Shown here piece after piece: positions 1 through 13,700 of a DNA stretch of 64,000 nt. A program made the translations under genes and the position numbers. This stretch comes from Himantopus leucocephalus (taxonomy: Eukaryota > Chordata > Aves > Charadriiformes > Recurvirostridae). The stretch's first letter is position 1, and every line of letters starts with the position of its first letter. Location: assembly GCA_003993805.1 (NCBI GenBank), contig RSEF01000001.1, positions 96,395,674-96,459,673 of the forward strand, in the 5' to 3' direction. The notes below the pieces were generated by a model, which had not been told where the DNA came from, did no database searches, and was given only the letters and a program-made list of their open reading frames with translations.

Positions 1-3000
1 AGCAACACAAAGTAATTGGTTACATGGGATTAAGAATTACTATTCATCTCATTTCTGTAGGTGGCCTTTGAGGCTCACTAACTCCTAAGCCGAAAACACC
101 TGACTCCACTCCCTTCCTGTGCATCACAAAGGAGGATTTCAGATTTGGTTGATATAAAGCCACGTCGTTAGGCTTTTCCCATGGAAGTAGCACTGATGCT
201 GATGACGCCAAGGCAACTGAGGGGCCTTTTTTTGTGGCCACATCCTGTACGTGCAGAGACATGATGGAAGGAAGCAGACTGTGCTTTTGGAGATGTCAGG
301 GCTGACCTGAGGAGCATTGCCCATGCAGCCACAGGGCAGCCTGAAATCTTCCTGCAAGGTTCAGGAAGGTGGCTTGGGCCAATGTCTGTCAACTGCAAAA
401 GCCACTTTCATGGAACCGTAATGAAAAAGAGCCTGGTCAATCCATTGTTTAAAGGCTGAGGAGAATGAAACAAGTGCAAAATCAAAATCCAGACTTTCCT
501 GTTGTTTTGCACGAGTTTAAAACCTATATTTCCAATAGACCAACTACACTGCATAATGCAGTTCAGTGTCGCAGGACACCTAGGCCAGGCACATTCCCAC
601 TGAATGCCACTGAAGCTTATTCATAGTCCAGTCCTGCATTTCCTGCAGTGAGCGGGACTGAAGGAAGTATGTTGCTCACAAGAAGGCTGGCAGGCTTATT
701 TCAGGGGGAAGGATGCTCTGGGAAGGCAAAGTCATTGCAGTGACCACTGTGGATGGTCCAGACCTTCACATGTAGAGCCGAGAGAGCCAAAGGCAATGCA
801 GTAAAAGCTGGAGTCAGAAGGCACTGACTGTTCTTCAATACGCAAGGTAGACGAGAAGGCATTTTGATAGGCAGGCAGCCTGAGACAATACGCACATCAA
901 TCACAAAATACCTGCAGGACTGCACTGCAGTCAAATGGAAATGTTCTGTCCAGAATAGGGTGGACATCTGTCTCCCTGGGAAAATGGCCCCAGTTAACTC
1001 AAGATCATTTTCTTAAAGGTAATTTTAGCAACCAAGATAAATCCCTTGTTCTGTTAAATAGATTCTTTGGAAAGTCTTGTCTCAGCGTACATTTGAACAA
1101 TTTAGAGAACCTGGGAATCTTATCCCTGAAAGATAATTCAGCAATTTAAGATAAGTAGATGCATTAAAACAAACCATACAGACATGCCAATTTAGTGAAC
1201 CTCTTCACGGGTAAAAAACGATTTGGTCTCCTCTTTTTTTAATCATTCGTAGTTTTCTTTGCAAGCAAAAGAACAATTTACATTAAAAGCTAATTCTCAT
1301 TCTAATGAAACTAATCAAACAACTTGTGAGTCTGCAAAGGTTTATCCATGTTTTTATCTGCATTCTGTTGAGTAGTCCCAATGATTTAAGGGTAATTATT
1401 CATATGAGAGGGGTCACACAGATCACATCAGTATTTTAACTGCACCTAATGTACATTGGCTAAAATTCATGCTAAGAGACAGATAAGATTCATCTCCACA
1501 AGAAAAAAATTAATATTGGAGGAGCAATAGAGGTAAAGATCAACAAGAAGAAATTTCAGGAGATTCTTTCCTGAGCCCATAATATATTACTATAGAAGAT
1601 TAGATATACATTTTTCTGTAAGGGAGCATGGGGATGGCTCTTTAATTGTACATCTATTCCTAAATCACGTACAATGACTACAGTTTCCTCAACAGGAAAA
1701 TGGTGTTATCAAAAGACCTGGAGCTACTGCCTGCACTTACAGGAAGGTGGACTCACCCACGATTTAGTATTTTTCATCTCTGGCACCTGTGATCATGATT
1801 TCCAAACTGTGGTTCATAAGTCCACAGAAACCTGCGTATCACTGGTACACAAATTCCTATCATGCATTGGAAAATAACAGGAAGACGCTTAGCCAGAAGG
1901 GTGGTCCATAAGAACACAATCATGGGTTTTGTTCCTGTACCAGGATTGTTAACAGGACACTAAATAGCGCCGGCAAACACACTTGCAGCAAGACATATAT
2001 GCGAATTGGCAAAAGAAAAACCTTATCTCCAGATGCACTCAGTCCTTCCCTTCCCCTGCCTGCCTCTCATCCTCTTATATACGTTGTACTTAACATGCTC
2101 TTTGAAAACAAGATGACATTCTCACCCCCACCACATGCTGAACTGAAGAATGTCTACAAGATTTGATTCTGTCAGTAAAACTCTTAGTCAACACAACAAA
2201 TCCTCAAATACTTTAAAAATCATTTCTAAAGGATTTATATGGCTTTTGTGGTCAAGCTGTCAATTTCATTAACTTTTTTAATATTTGGAAAGCATAGCTA
2301 TAATGATTTCCAGTTCTCACTCTGATGGAAATTCTTTCAGAAGAACATAAAACCTTGATTTAGTTAGCTGTAGACGTATAGAACACACAGTGTAGGTAAG
2401 TAGGGGGTGCAGCAAAGCTCATCCGGCTAGCCTGGCTCCTCCTTCCCCAGATGAGGGAACTTACAAAAAAAATGCCCCGAACCTCCTTTGCTCCCAGTAT
2501 AAGCACATTTCCTTCTAAATGATATGCAGGGGCACAGGACAGATTCAGCCCTGCCCAGGAATTCAGGGATGTGACCAGCATGCCCAGAACTGTGGGGAGC
2601 GTGCGGGACTGCATCTCCCACCCTATGCGAACAGCCACGAAGAACCACATGAAGAAGAGGGAGGGAGAGAAATAAGAAGAAAATTCTGTTCTTTGGATGA
2701 AAAGTCTAGCTGACTACAGGTAAGACTTACCCAGGATTCTGATCTGCATTACACTTCTGATCTACTTTAATTAAGTAATTAAATAAATTTTATTTTTATG
2801 TTTATTGAATTTTAATTATTTTTAATATATAATCTGGTTTAAACATTGAATCACCATCCCTGGAGATATTTAAAAGACAGGTAGATGTGATGCTTAGGGA
2901 CATGGTTTAGTGGTGGTCTTGGCAGTGTTAGGTCAATGGTTGGACTTGATGATCTTAAAGGTCCCTTCGAACCTAGACAATTCTATGATTCTATGATTCT

Positions 3001-3983
3001 ATGATTAAACTGTTTTGAAATCTACCATGTTTTTTTCCTGACATGTAGCAGTGCAACAAGAGTCTTCAGCATCAGGTTCTGGAAATTGTGCTGGCACTCT
3101 ACGTCACCACTGCAGTGTAAGCTATCTTGCTTAATACAGACTTTCCCAGGCAGCTTTTCAAGGCCTGTGCTCTGTGGGAGATCAGATTAGGTACAGCATT
3201 GCTCTTGCTTTAGGCTCCGTCAAGTCACCTCTACAAATTCTCAAAGCTACCCAAAAAGGTTGACAGTCCACCCTGGCTGCCTTCCACATGCTGCACTTGC
3301 TGCTTGTAGAAAGCTTGCTGCATCCTGATATCAAAGGGGTTTAACAAAGTGAACGCGTGAACAAGAAAGGTTTAAAAAGCCACCTGCAATATTTTGGGGT
3401 CTATAAAATATTTCTTAACACTTACAAATAGAATTGCTGAAGTAGTATCTGTTGCAACAGGAAAGACTAGCACCCCCAACCCCAAACCTGCACCTTTCCT
3501 GACGCAGGAGAGGATACACAAGGAGCACACACTCCTCGTACACTTGATATGTGAAGTGTCAGCTGTCACAGTTGTGTTATTAATGCCATTTTAGTGTTCC
3601 CAGTCTTAGCTGTAATGATGCAGTTTACAGCCTTACGATGCATTTTTCTGAAAGAGGTGAGAGGGGGAACATGAAAACTGCTTTCTCTCTGTGTGTTTTA
3701 TGACACTTGGTGACACCAAGTACGGAAGAAAAGCCATGTGTCTGATCTTGAAAACACAGCAAAATTGGCCCATGGCTGCTATTAAAGCTGAGATTAGTTC
3801 AGAAATCTAGTGATCCACGACCCCCCCATGGCAATTAAGACTACTCTGATGTCCCATTAAGCTTCCTGTTCTCTATGTGGAAGAAACAACATTCACTTAA
3901 TGAACATACATATCTGCTCTGCAAGGAAATAAAAATTAATTTGGATTAGGAGAAAAAATATTCTGTTTGTCCTTATTCATTAC
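1..3983 (-). other. OCA2: OCA2 intron 2 (part), noncoding
   Basis: This stretch lies downstream of the OCA2 exon ending at 3984 and is read as intron 2. I looked on the minus strand for the next OCA2 exon (the human acidic dileucine region) and did not see it. Apart from a CR1 fragment at 2848-3006, the sequence is unremarkable. The short open frames here overlap on both strands and have no recognisable domain. Confidence 0.6.
2848..3006 (+). mobile_element. CR1 LINE, 3' end fragment
   Basis: About 160 bp match the 3' end of avian CR1. The segment holds the typical 'ttggacttgatgatcttaaa' and 'ggtcccttcgaacc' stretches and ends in a tandem ATTCTATG octamer tail near 2980-3006. The tail at the right end puts the element on the plus strand. 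It is strongly 5'-truncated, as most CR1 copies are, and sits inside the proposed OCA2 intron 2 in antisense orientation. Confidence 0.93.
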
Positions 3984-4252
3984 CTTCCCTGCATCGGGAC
4001 AGAAATAAAATCCTTTCCCAGAGCAACGCAGCCATCATCCCTTATTGCTGGTTTTTCACAGGGGGTCTGTGGCTCTCCAAGACTCGCTACCATGCTATGA
4101 TACTCTTTTAATAGCCGCAGCTCGTTGCAACTCCTGCTCACTGGTTTGGCTGCCGCCATTGCAGATAGACTGGTTTGATGTAAAGATGTTTGATCCAGCT
4201 CCACCTCTTCTTGTCTAGAAATTGTGCTGTCATCTTTGTTATCCAAGTACAT
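3984..4252 (-). CDS. OCA2: OCA2 first coding exon (exon 2), N-terminus of P protein
   Basis: This exon encodes the first 89 residues plus two bases of the next codon of OCA2, the 12-transmembrane melanosomal P protein, which governs melanosome pH through an anion/transport role. The start ATG is at 4252. The exon runs on to 4273 as 5' UTR behind a good acceptor (tttctttag), and the donor is GGAAG|gtaatg. The protein starts MYLDNKDDS, then has VELDQTS, and ends FISVPMQGR. Human OCA2 starts MHLEGRD, has VELLQTS, and its exon 2 ends FASFLTKGR at the same splice phase (two bases into an Arg codon). Only the soluble cytosolic N-tail is coded here, with a dileucine in ELRLLK that may aid sorting. 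The exon is longer than human (89 against 75 codons), as expected for this weakly conserved tail. The transport domains lie left of the window. The call rests on short matches plus splice phase and synteny with HERC2. Confidence 0.8.
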
Positions 4253-4273
4253 CTGTCCCTGGGGGGTGTTGTC
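4253..4273 (-). other. OCA2: OCA2 exon 2 5' UTR and splice acceptor
   Basis: These 21 bases separate the acceptor AG (at 4274-4275) from the start ATG. They stay open in the ATG frame up to the splice site, so only the human parallel and the lack of a better ATG decide the start. A short purine-poor tract precedes the acceptor. Confidence 0.6.
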
Positions 4274-5617
4274 CTAAAGAAAGTGAAAACAAATATATTA
4301 GGACTAAATTGAATTGACTGAATGTTTACTTCAGTACAAGCGTGTTAAAAATGCCAAGCAGAAGATTTTTCGTGCACCTTTGGATGTTTCTCTTGTTGGT
4401 TTATTTCCACTAGGAATAATCCCAATGTTTTAAACCTCTCTGCAACTTCAAAATTAGCCATTATAAAAAACATTGAAATACATAAAGAAATGGCTCTTCT
4501 ACTTTTGCCATGTCTACCATGATTTTCACCCATAAATGTTCCAGAAACATGCACTGGCCTATCCCACAGAAAAAGCCAAAATCATCTCTGCATCAGAGGC
4601 GCAAGAGCCGCTGGTGCAGAACATCTTCCCAGCTTATGATAGCACTGTTTCACCCCCACAACACAGCTCTTCTCCAGCAGTTGTGGTGGCAGCAGCCCCG
4701 CCAAAGCCACCGCTCTCCTCCCAGCCCACGGGCTCCCTCAGAAAGCCGCCGTCGTCCTGAAGCTCTGCTGCAGCTGATGGCCCCTCATTAAGCAGAGCAG
4801 GTACTCGAGCTTTATGAAGACAGTTGCCAGAGGCATTTTTGAAACGTAAATCAAACCTTGATGAAAATTAGGTTCTATTATATGATTATTAACGTTGATT
4901 ATAATAAAACTTAGTGCATAACAGTCAAAAAGCTTTTATGCTCTCATCATTAAAATTCAGCGTGAAAAGTTATAAAAAACACTTCAGAATCCCACAAAGT
5001 GCACACATCAGACACGAAGACTGAGTTAAACATCAGCCTGTCTTAAATGCATGCTGTGGAGTCTAATCACAGGAATATTTCAGTGTAAAGTGCCAAAGCC
5101 ACCGCAGAGGACAGCAAGAGCTCAGGAAATGGACCCGTCAGCCTCCGACCTCCCTGCAGCAAGGGACAGGAGCCCTGTTGGAGCACGTACCTGCTCCTCC
5201 CTGCAGAGATCTCAGCACAGGACACTCAGGTAGACCTGCAGGGCTCTGGGGCAAAAATAGCACAATAATAGGGAACGGGCTCTGCTTCCGTCCCAGCAGG
5301 AGAAATCACAAGAAACAGAAATAAAAAAAAAAGCTAACAATGATTTTGTGCAGCTTTGAGCTCTCATGGCCTTGCAGGCTAGAAGGGAATAGAGGCTCCT
5401 GAAAGAAAAGACTGAATATACAAGTCACCACAAATGCAGTTCTTGGCTCGAGCAATCTAAATCAGAATTTCCCCAGGTGGCATTTCCTTCTCCAGTCCTG
5501 CATTTATTTTTCTTTCTATTTGCAATGCCCTTAGTTCTCATCTCCTAATCTTCTTCATCTGTCCTTACAGATGTAAGATGTCAAGTAGATTGAATAACTT
5601 GACTCTTCCCATCATTA

Positions 5618-6135
5618 CACAGTAGCTGGAATACTGTGTCTGGTCCTGGTCCCCACAATTCCAAAAAGATGTAGACAGACTGGGGGGAGTCCAAAGAGGG
5701 CCACGACAATGATCAAAGGGCTGGAGAACCTGCCCTGTGAGGAAAGACTGAAGGGGTTAGGTCTTTTCTCCATGGAGAAGAGAAGGCTCAGGGATGACCC
5801 AATCACAGTACCCCAGTACTTAAAGGGGTCTTACAAAAAGGACAGAGGCTCTCTCTTCACAAGGAGCCACATGGAGAAGACAAGGGGCAAAAGGTACAAG
5901 TTGCACGAGGAGCAGTTTCATCTCAATATAATAAAGAAATTTTGTATGGTGGGAACAATCACTCACTGGAACAACCTCCCCAGGAACTTGGAAGAGTCCC
6001 CGTAACCAGAGGTTTTCAAGACATGACCAAACAGGGTGATCAATAATTTCATCTAAGCTCCTTTTCCCACGGACATTTGGAGTAGATGGTCTTTCAAGGT
6101 CCCTTCCAACCTGAGCTGCTCTATGAGTGTATGAG
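5618..6135 (+). mobile_element. CR1 LINE, 3' part
   Basis: About 520 bp of CR1 in plus orientation. It encodes a decayed piece of the ORF2 C-terminus (residues like RLKGLGLFSMEKRRLRDD and HWNNLPRNLEESP) followed by the 3' UTR with 'ggtcccttccaacctgagct' and a short CTATGAGTGTATGAG tail. Frame breaks show it is inactive. Confidence 0.93.
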
Positions 6136-9100
6136 TAGCAGCCTGGAAAACATCAGCATAAATAAGCCTTTGCTTATTTGTTCTTTCTTGGTTCTCTTGA
6201 AAGGGAGAAAAAAATGAAGGTAAGCAGAGTGTGGTGAATTACTGAAAGAAGGTGGCAGCTATTGGCTTCACAGGGCTCCCATTTTTTAACATGGCTGGCC
6301 ATGCATCAAGAAACACTGAAGATACTTCAGTTTTGAGTGGATAATACCTCTCCCCATTTATTTTCCCAAAGGGACAAGACCCGTTGTCACCCGGTGTAAG
6401 GAGCACAAACATGACCAATGTAACACCAAACACACTGTCACTGAGCTGGTCCAGGGATTCTCCACAGCCTGGAAAGCACTGAATTTTGGTGATCCAAGAC
6501 AAAACAATGATTGAAAGTCCTGCAAAGCCAGGCTTGCTCCTTGCGCTGTCGGATCTGAGGCTGGAGGTGTTGTGAGGGCCAACACACACCACTTGGGGGC
6601 AACCACCGCCCCACCAACGCCTTCTTGTCACCTCTGGTAGCCTGCTGCCCTACCAGGCAGCCAGTTTTGCCTGTTCTAAAATCCCAAACTGCCTTCCTTC
6701 CAAATAAATAACTTTGAAATGCAAATACTTCCAACTCCAAATGGAAAAGATAATTGCTCTTGTCTTCCGTCTTACTTTATATGTTTACATACTGGTTTTA
6801 TTAAGAAAATCTGTAAATCATAATTGAGATATCTGCCCACTTATTTAATTTTTCATAACATTTGGTTTGTCTGAGTGCCTGCTGTGAAAATACACGGATT
6901 TTTAAATTATGTCAGGCTGTGGAAACAGGAACAGTAAACCTACCGCACTCAGTCTGCACTAGTTTCTAAAAGATGAGAACCTGAACACAACCTCTGAAAT
7001 TGATCCTGTCTCACCCCAAAAGTGGGAATTTTTTACCTTGAGGTAAGGACTAAATTAGTCAGGCTTTCATATGTACAAAGCCTTAGCACGAAAGATTTAC
7101 TTACAGAATTAACATCAGTGGAAAAATAAATGAATGACAAGGACAAGAAACCTGTGAGAAAATCTGATGCCTAGATACAAAACCATAAACCATATTATTG
7201 CACGTTCACAAAAGCTTTGCAAAAAAAGAAAATAATACAGCATCATTTTGCCACAAGAGACAGGTTTGATTGTGATTACCTACGTAGCTAAAACATTGCT
7301 AAGGCAACTGTCACCATGGTATCTAAGCTTCTAAGACATCGGTGCATTTACCATTCAAGAAATTCTCAAATGATCACATTTCTCCGTAGTTACAGAACTT
7401 TTCTCCACTTTTATTTCTTCTTCCTTTTTCTTATCTTGCAACGCATCCAACAGCAATGAGACAATAGGTGAGATGTTATCATGTGCAGGTGAGGAGAGAT
7501 TTTAGCCAAGGAAAGTTCATTTTGGGTTTAACTCTCTGGAGCCATGCACCAGCAAGTGTTTTTTAGCCACAGCTAGAAATTGATCCAGCAACCACTCATT
7601 CTGAGTTTTGGCTATAAAAGGGCTAATACAGTATTTAAGCCATGTTTGTTATCCTTTTTCATCCCTTTCATCCCAGTCCAAGTAGCTGAACACCCACTTT
7701 TAAAGTACTGGTGCAGAATTCATTTTTTCTGCAACTTTTCAGTTGCTAATAAGATCACCAGGGTACATTGTTTTATTTACGAGGCTTTGTGTGGCGCTTT
7801 TTGGTTGCAAAACAAAATGCTGGAGGCAAGTCATGTAACTGGTAACACGAGGCAAAAACATCATCATCTAAAACACTCTTTTCCTGGGTATCAATAAGCA
7901 CAGCATAGCATTTTTGTGATCAGAAATGAAGCAGAATTTAATCTTAGGGGCCACGAGGCTACAAAATATCACATCTGCTCCAGGCAATGCCCAGAAACAG
8001 CACATTTCCTGTCTTGCACACCTTAGTACCCATCAAAGCCTTTCTCCCACCAAGACTGGAAAAAACATTACCTCTGCACTAAGTCACCTTCCCATTATCA
8101 GGCAGACACCCAAATGCAAAAAAATAACCAGCTGAAGAGGGCGGGTGCGGTGCTGCTGAGCGGAGTGTGCCCGCAGGCCTGCCTTACCTGGGAGAAGGAG
8201 AAGGTGGCCCTGGAAGCAACACTCACGCTCAGCCCCCAGCTTGCATCTGCCAGAGAGCCTCTCTCCCAAGGAAGTTTCAAGCCAAATCTCACCAGCCTGG
8301 GAAGTCTCTCTACAGCATCTCAGGCTAAATAATCTTGTCTCCTGCCCCGGCTCCTCTCTCAGTGTGCCCCTGTGCCAGGAGCACTGCAGAGGCCATGGGT
8401 ACGACCTGCTGCGAGGAACCTCCCGCAGCCTCGCACTGACATCGTACATCAAGGCAGATGTGGCCACCGAGGCACCTATCTATATATGCATCTCCCTCCA
8501 GATACACATCTCCCGACAGCTTCCACACAAGTCAGACTGGTGATGTTGTACTGGCCTCCTGTGGCAAAGACACCTCAAAATGGTCTCAGCAGCAGGGAGG
8601 AGAGTAGTCATTCTTAGCCTGTGGCCTGGAGAAATAGAGCAGGGTTTCAGCAGTACATCTCAGAAACCCTCCCATCGCAGGCTTGTCCTTGCACGGCCAT
8701 TGCCACATGTATCCCCGACCCTGCCGTACTGAGGGCAGTGAAGAACCATTCCCAGGACTAGCAGAGGAAAAAACTCTGCTGAAAACCTATCCCTAGAGCG
8801 GCAATCTAAAAACAAGACACCACACATACACACATGCTCCCACACTACCACTGCCAAAAGACACTTATTTATATTCATTTATTTTGAGTAAAGGAAGGGT
8901 ACTGTGGTGTTTAATGCTGTGTTGTGCAAGCAATAATTCTCAGTCTTTCTTAATTGGTGTGTTTTCTCTTATAAATGGAAATTGTTTCTAGCTGTAGGTA
9001 GGAGGTGAGACTGGGTTGGGCATATAGGGTGTAAGAAATCACTTTGACATCGAGGATTTCACAGTATGTTCCAGTGCAGCTGTTTTCCACAAAAACTCTG

Positions 9101-10607
9101 CCTATCCTACATATAGGATCCCTGTTATCCCATAGGGCGGTGTTAGGGATTGCACAGAATAATGCTGTGCAGAGCAGTCCTCCTTTGCATGACTGAGTGA
9201 GAAGACAACAGAGCATGGTGCGTAGAGTGGGGCTGCAAGGCAGGCCACAGCAGATTGTCACTACTGACTCTTCCATGTTTCTGGGGTCACCTTGCCGCCC
9301 ATCAGTGGCAAGAGGAACGATGCGGATAAACCTTTATCATTATGCACCAACAGTACAAATAAGAATGCCTGAGGCTCCTGTCTAAGATGAGTAAGACTCC
9401 TTACTTATGTTGCCCATGAATTCTTGGCCCAGGGCTGCAGGGAGGGCTATTTGGCAGGTGGAAGCAGGGTGATGGGCTATAAGAAGCTTTGTCTCCTTTG
9501 ACCTGCCCAAGAAGAAATCACTTCAAATTGTTCTCATGAGAGCTGTTACCAGGTGGTGGCTCCCAGACACAAGAAACCATTGAAGCCCAGATACCTTATA
9601 TTCTCTCTCGCCAGGCTGTAAAGTGTTTAAAACACCACAGTTATGAACTGGCAGATCTTCACAGCTTCCAGCAAGTTGCTGCATTTCCTTAGTCAAGAGG
9701 AGGGAGAGCATTGCCTGAGGGCAATGCGCTTTCCTAATGCACGTACTACATGGCCAGATACTGGAGGTGCAGCAGCATGGAGCTGCTTGCCACGGCCTCA
9801 CACTTTATATTGTCGACCGGGGGTGGGCACTCATGTCCAGGAAAGTGAGGCAGGGCTTCAACCACAGCACCTTGCAGGAATTTAGCAGAAGCCCTCAAAC
9901 CTCGAGGCAAGATGCTCTCTGCTGCCCCTTTGGTGGTGGCTTTCTGCAGCTGTGAGGCCGCCCATGCTGGAGCACTGCTATTCCTGACTTCCCAGCTCAG
10001 GAAGAGCTCTGACACCTTGCCACTCAGAGCCTGCTGCTCGGACCTGGCAGCTTCGACCTTGCTTCCCTGGTCCTGCTGCTCAGACCCAGCTGCTCAGACC
10101 TTACAGCTGTGTTAAGGCAGCAGCCCCTGGTGTGCACACAAGACCTTCACTTTCCTGGTGCTTGGGTTGGTTGTCTCCCCCACTGCTCACAGAGCCCAAC
10201 AGGGCTGATGGGGATACAGCACCACAGCTTCACCTGAGGACTCCAAGTTTAACAGGACACAGGAAAACCCTGCTGTGCCGAGTCAAAACCTGGCCTCTGC
10301 AAATGGCAGAGTCCCCAGTCTCCTCTGCGCTCAGCTGGTGCTGCTGCAGTCCAGCAGCTGCTGTGCCTGGAGACATGGCCTTGCCTCCTGGAAACTGGTG
10401 TTCACTAGGCACCCACAGAGCTCAGGGCAGATATGGAAGTGGAGGCCTTGCAGGGTGGAGATCCCTCACTTGAGTGAGGTTGTGGCTGGGCTAGAAAGTC
10501 CTCAGTGGGGAAAGGAAGGGGAAAATCGGACTGGAGAGTCAGAACAAGTAAGTGGGAGGTCTGTGCTGGTGGGAGTGGTGAGGGAAGCTGTGACAGGTTG
10601 AGGCATA

Positions 10608-10642
10608 GGATCACAGAATCATAGAATGGTTTGGGTTGGAAG
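10608..10642 (-). mobile_element. CR1 LINE terminal stub entering assembly gap
   Basis: The bases 'atcacagaatcatagaatgg' and 'tttgggttggaag' are the reverse complement of a CR1 3' end, so the element lies on the minus strand with its 3' terminus at the left. It runs straight into the N gap, and no CR1 is seen on the far side (10743), so the rest is hidden in or collapsed by the gap. Confidence 0.85.
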
Positions 10643-10742
10643 NNNNNNNNNNNNNNNNNNNNNNNNNNNNNNNNNNNNNNNNNNNNNNNNNNNNNNNNNN
10701 NNNNNNNNNNNNNNNNNNNNNNNNNNNNNNNNNNNNNNNNNN
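10643..10742. other. Assembly gap (100 N)
   Basis: Exactly 100 N, a conventional placeholder size, so the true length is unknown. It begins inside a CR1 element. Confidence 0.99.
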
Positions 10743-13700
10743 GAGAGAAATCTAGTCTATAGTTTATACCTGCAAACCATCCAGCTATAATGAGTGTGAT
10801 AGCTGCCTGGTTTCCTCTGCAGGAACAGTACAGTTTTCCAGCAACACTGCCTGCTCAGTGGCAAGTTAATAGTCGGATGTTGATTTGCCATCTTGAATTG
10901 ACCATCTAAGAAGCCTGTGCTGATATATGCCGGAGCTGTAGAAAACAAACTCACAATCTTAAATGACAGATTCACCTTCTGGAGCACATGGGAACAAGCA
11001 GTCGCTCCAGGCAGGGCTGCAGCAAGGAAAACCAGAGGAAATTCATCTCTGGCAGCCAACCCTGTGATTTTTTTCTTTCAGGGTGAGGCTAAGACAGTAC
11101 TGTCATTCAGTCCCCAGTGATATTACACAAACCTACCCCACACTCTACTCTTGGAGTCTATGGACTCTACTCTTGGAGGTCTCTGAGTGTTTCATACCAA
11201 ACGACAGGTTTTGTCACTCTGGTCAGCCCAGCACTGCGCGTGCCTCGCCAGCAGCAGGGGCGCCTGCAAGGAAGAGCAGAGCACCTATGAATTTTTGATC
11301 CTTGCTTGCAGCACACTGCTGGCAAGGAGACGGGTGCGCATCCCAGCCCTGTTGTCTGTGCCTGGATCCACTGTGAAAGGCTCCATGCACCAGGTCATGG
11401 GACGCGGTCGGGGAGGGATGCAGATAACAATGGTACCCTTTCAGCTCTTGGCACTGAAAGGTGGCATTCACTGCCTGCCCGACCCTGCTCCCGCTTCTGG
11501 CCATAGCCCCCAGCCGTCGCAGCCATCCCGCACACCAAACACTGCCCATCTTCACAGGCCAGGGAGAGCTGGACATCTATACCCCGCTTCAGGGGCCCAA
11601 GAACAGGAGATCAGCATCCAGGTGATACACAGAGGGCTACTAGGACCATTACATGACTCTCTGTATAAGAAGACGCAATTACAAGAGGAAACACCCTTTT
11701 TATGCATGAGCATATACGTCAAAACAAGCATGAGACAGTACTCATTGCACAAGAGGAGCTTCATGTTCAAAAGTCATCCCATATCCTTAGGGTTAATCAT
11801 AACTCAGCTGAGGCAATTACAAAGATAAATCTTTATCTGTGTGGCTCTCTCATCTACATAGAGAAACAAATACTGAGTGGCTCCAAATTCTATCTCTCTC
11901 TGCACCTATGCCGGTCTCCACATCTATTCTTGACTAACCACGTATGCCCCCTTTCCACTTCCCCCCCCGACTAGTCTGGAGTGGAGTGGAGAAAAATAAT
12001 TACTCCAGGATAGTTATGCTGGTGTCCACGCAGAGGCAAACCTCAGTCTTAAATATGGTTATGGAGCCATTATTTCTGTGGGTGAGGCGGAGCGGAGAAT
12101 ATGTCTCTAGCAGATGTGAAACTAATTTGCTTAAACTGGGAAGTTTTCTGAATTTTTCATAAAAGAAGGTAGCTGACTGCTATAATTTTTCAGTAAAGTT
12201 TAATAGTGGTTCACAAGGTTTTTTCTTCCTATCAAAGTTACATATTCCTCTCCCATTTTTTGCCATATATAATTAACAATAATACATAATAATAATTAAT
12301 AATACACACATACTTCATATATGATTCTGCTAGGAAAGTTATAACATTATTATACATTACCTAACATGTTCCAGCCCCATTTCACACAATCCATCCTGTT
12401 AGTCTGGTTGAGCAGAAACATCTCCACCTCTGCAGGGTTTAACTCAACATTTGCCAAACTGGTGAAAGAATTTTCTTTCCAGACTCTTTAAAGCATAGCT
12501 GGCTCCCATAAGCTCACCTACGAGAACATCTCACCATAAACCCTTGTTTCCACATCAGACTTGAACGGAGGAGAGGTGTTTTTCACAAGACACTGTTTCA
12601 TCTCACTTCACAGTTTTTGTTTCTGACCTTTTACTCTCCATGGGAAAGGAGCATTCATGTCTTTGGGAATGGCAGAGATGTCTCACATTAACATCAACAG
12701 GGCTGTTAAAAGGTCCAGACCCAGTAATGCCCACTGGCTTTTTTCTCTTCTCCTCTTCTATCATCTGCTATATCATCTTTTTGTCCCGGCCACAGACTTT
12801 GTCAGGTCTCTTCAAGAGGTAACTCATCATGGGTGACCTGGACTTTTCACCTCTTTAAGGGTCCAGTATCCTACAACAGAAAACTGCAGGACTGTAATGA
12901 CTGATTAACAATTTAGTAAGAACTCTATTCACTGATGTAACTCCATCAGACCAAAAGTCATACCAAAAGGAAACCAGCTCTACACCATCACTGGGGCATC
13001 CTCTAGGGACCATCACCGACCTTGCGTTTCTGAGTTACATGCAAATGCTCATCTCTGAAGGGTGGATCTCATCACCCAGGGTACTGAGAACTGCTTAGTG
13101 TTGGCAACCCAAAGTCCATCTCCGTGGTAGGAAAGCATCATTTCACTTCATGACAATTCATAACTCACCACATGAAAGACCTCCGTCATGCCCACATCCC
13201 ATCTCCACATAGTATAGCCCCTTCTCAGAGCAGTCCATCATCCCCAAGGTGGCATTTCAGGCTAGCTGATATTTAACCCAGAGCAGATACCTTGCAACCC
13301 CTCCCAACACAGCAGTGGCACGGTTATGATGTTATTATTAGGAGCTGCTCCCTTCATCAGGCAATGGACAAGTTAGTGAAAACTCATTAAATGACCCTAT
13401 GACCAGCCACATCAGTAAATGAGTGCTCAGTAGTTGCAATTCACCTCTTTCCTAAAAGCAGCAGGAAAGCTGGATCCAGGCTCTGATGGGTAGAGGGGGC
13501 ACTGACTCCTGCAAACGCTACTGTCTCCGGGTAGTTTCGAGACCATAAAGTAACCTGAATCTCCCAGAGGTGCCACAGAGCAGCTGTTTTACCACCTCCC
13601 ATAAGGCCTTAGCAGCAATTGTCACCACTCTGTAAGAGATGAGAAGGTGATAAGACAGTTTGTACCACTCCCAAATGGAGGCAAACAGCTTGTACAGCTA

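Noticed and set aside
1..3983. OCA2 exon 3
   Set aside because: I looked for the conserved dileucine region on the minus strand and saw no match, so intron 2 seems to run past the left edge.
6239..6740. Three overlapping minus-strand frames of 82 to 130 codons
   Set aside because: Three frames at once with no protein similarity in a GC-rich patch beside a CR1; not a gene.
11187..11828. Longest open frame of the window (213 codons, plus strand)
   Set aside because: It overlaps open frames on the opposite strand in GC-rich sequence, has no domain, no repeats and biased composition, and nothing suggests splicing or conservation. Probably chance.
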